Source: Spirosoma profusum (lineage in GTDB: Bacteria > Bacteroidota > Bacteroidia > Cytophagales > Spirosomataceae). From it: a stretch of 64,000 nt of DNA. Every line of letters begins with the position of its first letter. The first letter of the stretch is position 1. Made by a program: the position numbers and the translations under genes. Below are positions 60,913-64,000 of the stretch, piece after piece. The notes beneath the pieces are model-generated. The model was given only the letters and a program-made list of their open reading frames with translations, was not told the DNA's origin and did not search any database. Location: NCBI RefSeq assembly GCF_014699005.1, contig NZ_JACWZY010000002.1:124001-188000 (forward strand), read 5' to 3'.

Positions 60913-62091
60913 TGAAAGTTTAAATTTTTCAATAGCTTTATTCAGCGTCAATAAATCAAATTCTGAAAGTGAAATACTCTTTTGGGCACTACGTAGCAGA
61001 CGGACTAATTCCGATGCTTCGTCCAGCGAAACGCCACTTTTTTGGGCCAGCGTTTCGATAAATTCTTTGTCCAACAAATTTGTATTCAGGGCATATCGTT
61101 CGCGGAGGTCGGCCAGGAAAAACTGAATTTTCTTGCGAGCCATATTGTCGTGATCGCCCTGGTGAAAGTACATCCGACCCACCGTTTTTACAAAATCGAG
61201 CGACGTATTGGTTGGTGGTTCAACGACTGGAATGATACGTTGCGTACGTTTCCCGGCAAAAATGGCGTATAAAACCAGCCCGAAAATGACCAGATAATAC
61301 GCCCAGTTCAGCGCGGGCTGCGAGCGAATATACCGGAAAATCGACTGCTGATCTTCATCGAAACGGCCCTGTTTCTGATACTCATCCCAATACGTCGGCA
61401 GGGCGGGCAAATAAGAAAGTGCCTTAAATGAGTAATCGGAGGTTTTTTTATCGAGAACGTAGTAATTGGTGAACGCTATTGGCAGATTATGAATGAAAAA
61501 CTGACCCTTTCCATACTGAACTCGTATAAAAACTGGCTCCCTGCGGGCGTTTCGTCCAAGTATCGTGATACGTTCCGGCTTTTTGATAACCAGATAGTTA
61601 CGTCCATCGTCGTGAACAAAATTGTACCCAGCCGCTTTTCGCAGACCAGGGTTTACAAAATTCTGACGTAACGTACTGTCGGCTTTGGTCGGGTCCTGCA
61701 AATCGGCCTTGAATCCCAGCACCTTACCCAACGTATCAGGCAGATCATAAGTCGAGATGAACACGTTATTTCCGCGTTGAACGTAAGGTAAAAGCTTTTT
61801 CAGGTCGGTTGCTCCAGCCTCGAAATCATGACAGATAAATACATAATTACTGGGAGTCGATAGTTGAGTTTCGGTCAGAAAATTGTAGATGGGCAGTCGG
61901 GTCGTTGGAATGGACGACTGCTTCATTATACCCGGCATTAACTCGTACAGCGCCTGCGTACCGAACGGAATTTTGTCGTCGTTCTGATACGTTGGTTTCC
62001 AGTCGATTGGCTTTGGACGGTAGTACTCAACCAGTACGTAGGCCGTAATCGTAGTAAGCAGAATCAGGATATATTTATTGGGCTTGGGCAA
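60895..62091 (-). CDS. DUF4350 domain membrane protein
   Basis: 398 residues. The start is TTG at 62091; no ATG precedes the anchor helix (YILILLTTITAYVLVEYY). The extracytoplasmic part resembles DUF4350: FGTQALYELMPGIM, FICHDFEAGATDLKKLLPYV, GNNVFISTYDLPDT and YGKGQFFIHNLPIAFTNYYV. A second helix, WAYYLVIFGLVLYAIFAGKR, leads to a cytoplasmic helical tail. The last residues (EPGFS) come from a repeat arm. It is a regular member of SpoIIM/DUF4129/MoxR/DUF58 clusters; its activity is unknown. Confidence 0.85.
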   Translation of the reverse strand: MPKPNKYILILLTTITAYVLVEYYRPKPIDWKPTYQNDDKIPFGTQALYELMPGIMKQSSIPTTRLPIYNFLTETQLSTPSNYVFICHDFEAGATDLKKLLPYVQRGNNVFISTYDLPDTLGKVLGFKADLQDPTKADSTLRQNFVNPGLRKAAGYNFVHDDGRNYLVIKKPERITILGRNARREPVFIRVQYGKGQFFIHNLPIAFTNYYVLDKKTSDYSFKALSYLPALPTYWDEYQKQGRFDEDQQSIFRYIRSQPALNWAYYLVIFGLVLYAIFAGKRTQRIIPVVEPPTNTSLDFVKTVGRMYFHQGDHDNMARKKIQFFLADLRERYALNTNLLDKEFIETLAQKSGVSLDEASELVRLLRSAQKSISLSEFDLLTLNKAIEKFKLSEPGFS

Positions 62092-62105
62092 CGTAGCAGG
62101 TCAGT

Positions 62106-62885
62106 TTACAGCGTGGATTTTACAAATTTCGATTTCGACGACAGATTAAACTGTCCGAATTGCGCCTGAATAGCGTTGAACCGGATTTCATCGACCGGAA
62201 AATCGCCATACCAGACAAATTCAAATTGCCGGGTAAGCTGTTCAAAATCAGCCTGTAATGGTACGTTAGCTAATTCCGCAACGTATTGCCGATTGGTTTT
62301 GTCAGGTTTGTAGATGATTGCGCCAGCGTCGGTCAATCGTTTGAGCGTTTGCAGATAAAGCAAACGTATCGCCAGACGAAAATTTTTGGCCGAAACGGCT
62401 TCTTCGATGGCCGTCTTGAAATCGATTTCGTGAATATTTTCGGACAGATTTTCGTAATCTAAATCGCCCGATTGCGCCTTTTTGGGGAATAAAAAACCTA
62501 GAACTTCTGCTTTCATCAGTAAGTAAATGGCCAGACCTGCAATAGCCGCCAGAAACACGTACTGCCAGAAATTCTGGTAAGCCTTACTATTCAGAAACTC
62601 ATAGATTTTACGAACAATCCAGGTAAAGAAACGAGCCAGTGGGTTTTCGGGCGGTGGCGCGTCAGTTCCGTACTGATAGTCGCGATCAGTTTGCAGATCG
62701 CGGAGTTGTTCGGAATCGGGGTAGCGCACACGTAACAGCGCACGGTCGTCACGAGCGGAGTTGATTGAGGAAGACGTCGGCTTCTGCTGACCGACTGCTT
62801 CCGGAACTCCTGAAAGGGTGAGTGCAAGCCAGAACAGCCAGAAAAACAGGCATATACGCAACTGTTTAAACGGTCGAAATGGCAT
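62106..62885 (-). CDS. DUF4129 domain membrane protein
   Basis: 259 residues from the ATG at 62885, which opens into a signal peptide (LFFWLFWLALTLSGVPEAVG). Longer starts at 62945 or 62987 would overlap the gene before and bury the signal. A transmembrane segment (VFLAAIAGLAIYLLMKA) precedes the cytoplasmic DUF4129 region: FRLAIRLLYLQTLKRLTDAG, TNRQYVAEL and FEFVWYGDFPVDEIRF. DUF4129 often appears with transglutaminase or MoxR-DUF58 systems. It is 14 bases before the DUF4350 gene. Confidence 0.85.
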   Translation of the reverse strand: MPFRPFKQLRICLFFWLFWLALTLSGVPEAVGQQKPTSSSINSARDDRALLRVRYPDSEQLRDLQTDRDYQYGTDAPPPENPLARFFTWIVRKIYEFLNSKAYQNFWQYVFLAAIAGLAIYLLMKAEVLGFLFPKKAQSGDLDYENLSENIHEIDFKTAIEEAVSAKNFRLAIRLLYLQTLKRLTDAGAIIYKPDKTNRQYVAELANVPLQADFEQLTRQFEFVWYGDFPVDEIRFNAIQAQFGQFNLSSKSKFVKSTL

Positions 62886-62928
62886 TCGTAACGTACTATG
62901 TATCAAAGTCGAAACATTCAATCGTAAA

Positions 62929-63849
62929 TCAATATTCACCTTCATCCGTTGCGCGGGGTTGGGATGGCGTAGTGCCAATGCTATCAATGGACGAAATCAG
63001 GCCACGACCTTCCTGCCGCTCGACAAGGTTTGTGTACTGAAAACCAAGGGCAACATAAATCAGAACACGCAGTAACGTACTGCCTACCGTGCTGACTACG
63101 CTACCCAGTATCAGAAAAATACTCCCACCTGCGGGCAGCAGTTTCATTCCAATGAGGAAGCCAATGATGCCCGCGGGCATGGTAAACAGTAGACCAATAA
63201 CGCCCGAAATAATGCCCATTACGAAGAGCAGCCCGAAAGTCGACCACCATTTATCCCGAATCAACGCAAAACAGCGATTCCAGGTTTGACCAAAATCGGT
63301 GCCTTCAAACGACGTAACAACCAATGCCAGCGATAGCACAATAGCGACATAAATTCCCGGAATGATCAAAAACAACGTAGCGACCCCCGCAATAATTGAA
63401 CTCAGGATACCGATAACGATGGCCCGGCCAATAACCGGCTGCACTTCCTCCCATACTTCCGCCACCGAAATATCAACGGTTCCGCCAAGTGGCTGTGGGG
63501 CTTCAGGACTAGTTTTTCGCGCGTAGATTTTCATGTGCGCGTAAGTAACCAGGCTCACGGCCAGTATAGCCAGCGCACTGAATAGGATGGTTAAGCCAAA
63601 GGCAGGTGAGAAAATAGTCTGAAAAGCACGAAAAACGTTCGTCGGATCGTCAGAATCTCCATCCTGCGTCATTTTACCCAACGAGAAAATATTCGACTGC
63701 ATCACGCCCGAGGCAATACCGGCGATGAGCGCTACAGGCCCAACAATGTAGAGCAGACAAAGGGCCAGACTCTTGAAATTCTGGGAGACGTACTGAAACG
63801 TTACGTTGATTTTGTCACCAAAATCACGCTGCTGAAATAATTGAATCAT
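62929..63849 (-). CDS. Multispanning membrane protein, GPDPase-membrane-domain-like
   Basis: 306 residues, ATG start overlapping the previous gene's TGA (ATGA). About six hydrophobic segments are visible: LALCLLYIVGPVALIAGIAS, FGLTILFSALAILAVSLVTY, AIVIGILSSIIAGVATLFLI, YVAIVLSLALVVTSF, STFGLLFVMGIISGVIGLLF and GSIFLILGSVVSTVGSTLLR. The opening LFQQRDFGDKINVTFQYVSQ fits the cytoplasmic lead of this protein type in Bacteroidota. Function is unknown. It is linked by position to SpoIIM, DUF4129 and MoxR. Confidence 0.8.
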   Translation of the reverse strand: MIQLFQQRDFGDKINVTFQYVSQNFKSLALCLLYIVGPVALIAGIASGVMQSNIFSLGKMTQDGDSDDPTNVFRAFQTIFSPAFGLTILFSALAILAVSLVTYAHMKIYARKTSPEAPQPLGGTVDISVAEVWEEVQPVIGRAIVIGILSSIIAGVATLFLIIPGIYVAIVLSLALVVTSFEGTDFGQTWNRCFALIRDKWWSTFGLLFVMGIISGVIGLLFTMPAGIIGFLIGMKLLPAGGSIFLILGSVVSTVGSTLLRVLIYVALGFQYTNLVERQEGRGLISSIDSIGTTPSQPRATDEGEY

Positions 63850-64000
63850 GAGGTTAGTTTACGGTTTAGTTGAATGGGGTAGAAAATAAAATACCAGCCA
63901 ATAAAAGCGGCTGAAATCAGGATAATGCTGGCACTGACAACGGGCGGCAACGTCAGTCGGGTAATGAAACTTTCCAGAAAACCAGCTGTAATAAAAATTG
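63846..64000 (-). CDS. SpoIIM-like membrane protein, C-terminal fragment
   Basis: Only the last 50 codons are inside the window. The end carries AGFLESFITR, which resembles the AGFIEGFVT-type block near the end of stage II sporulation protein M family members, followed by one transmembrane helix (VSASIILISAAFIGWYFIFY) and a short basic tail. Its TGA overlaps the next gene's ATG by four bases. The family is used in non-sporulating bacteria as part of envelope operons with RDD, MoxR and DUF58 genes. The assignment rests on one short motif and on context. Confidence 0.6.
   Translation of the reverse strand, partial: IFITAGFLESFITRLTLPPVVSASIILISAAFIGWYFIFYPIQLNRKLTS

Overview
The window looks like chromosomal DNA of a Bacteroidota bacterium, most probably a Cytophagales member close to Spirosoma (inference). 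Support comes from two SusC/SusD pairs, an ECF sigma/FecR pair feeding a SusC with an STN domain, a hybrid two-component system regulator (HTCS), TAnnTTTG-type -7 promoter elements, few Shine-Dalgarno sites and several TTG/GTG starts. No rRNA, tRNA, CRISPR array, transposase or phage gene was seen.

Region 1 (1-14.8 kb). A GntR-type regulator at 13.8 kb is divergent from a seven-gene minus-strand series: SusC, SusD, a membrane cytochrome-DUF1549-DUF1553 protein, a Tat-exported DUF1501 protein, a lipoprotein cytochrome-DUF1549-DUF1553 protein, a second DUF1501 protein, and a membrane cytochrome cut by the left edge. It contains no recognisable glycoside hydrolase or lyase, so it resembles a glycan-uptake locus whose enzymes come from families best known in Planctomycetes and Verrucomicrobia. 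I consider it the best candidate for an undescribed system here. The susC leader carries a terminator-like palindrome.

Region 2 (14.9-23.8 kb). A glycosyltransferase/LpxH-like phosphoesterase pair, a TonB-dependent receptor with an IPT/TIG lipoprotein, an orphan membrane protein and a GH114-like TIM-barrel protein.

Region 3 (24.2-35.1 kb). Sigma factor, FecR, STN-SusC, SusD and two sulfatases form a sulfated-glycan locus, followed by a convergent polysaccharide deacetylase.

Region 4 (35.2-47.3 kb). An NDH-2-like flavoprotein, an acyl-ACP-reductase-like protein and a large HTCS on the minus strand; then on the plus strand a DUF1080 protein, a cupredoxin/beta-propeller/HEAT dehydrogenase-like protein, and an FG-GAP protein.

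Region 5 (47.4-56.4 kb). DsbD-like reductase, PhyH-type dioxygenase, a lipoprotein, two WXXGXW paralogues, glyA, tatC, a Uma2 nuclease-like protein and a small acidic protein.

Region 6 (56.5 kb to the end). A tightly packed minus-strand envelope operon: SpoIIM-like fragment, multispanning membrane protein, DUF4129, DUF4350, MoxR ATPase, a secreted protein, a TPR protein, and DUF58.

Two patterns cross the whole window. One is a family of long palindromic intergenic elements beginning GTCATGCTGA or GTCATTCTGA (nine copies). The other is a strong excess of the pentamer ACGTA/TACGT in coding and non-coding DNA. Gene starts were moved downstream of the longest open frame where the first codon was TTG or where a signal peptide fixed the start.
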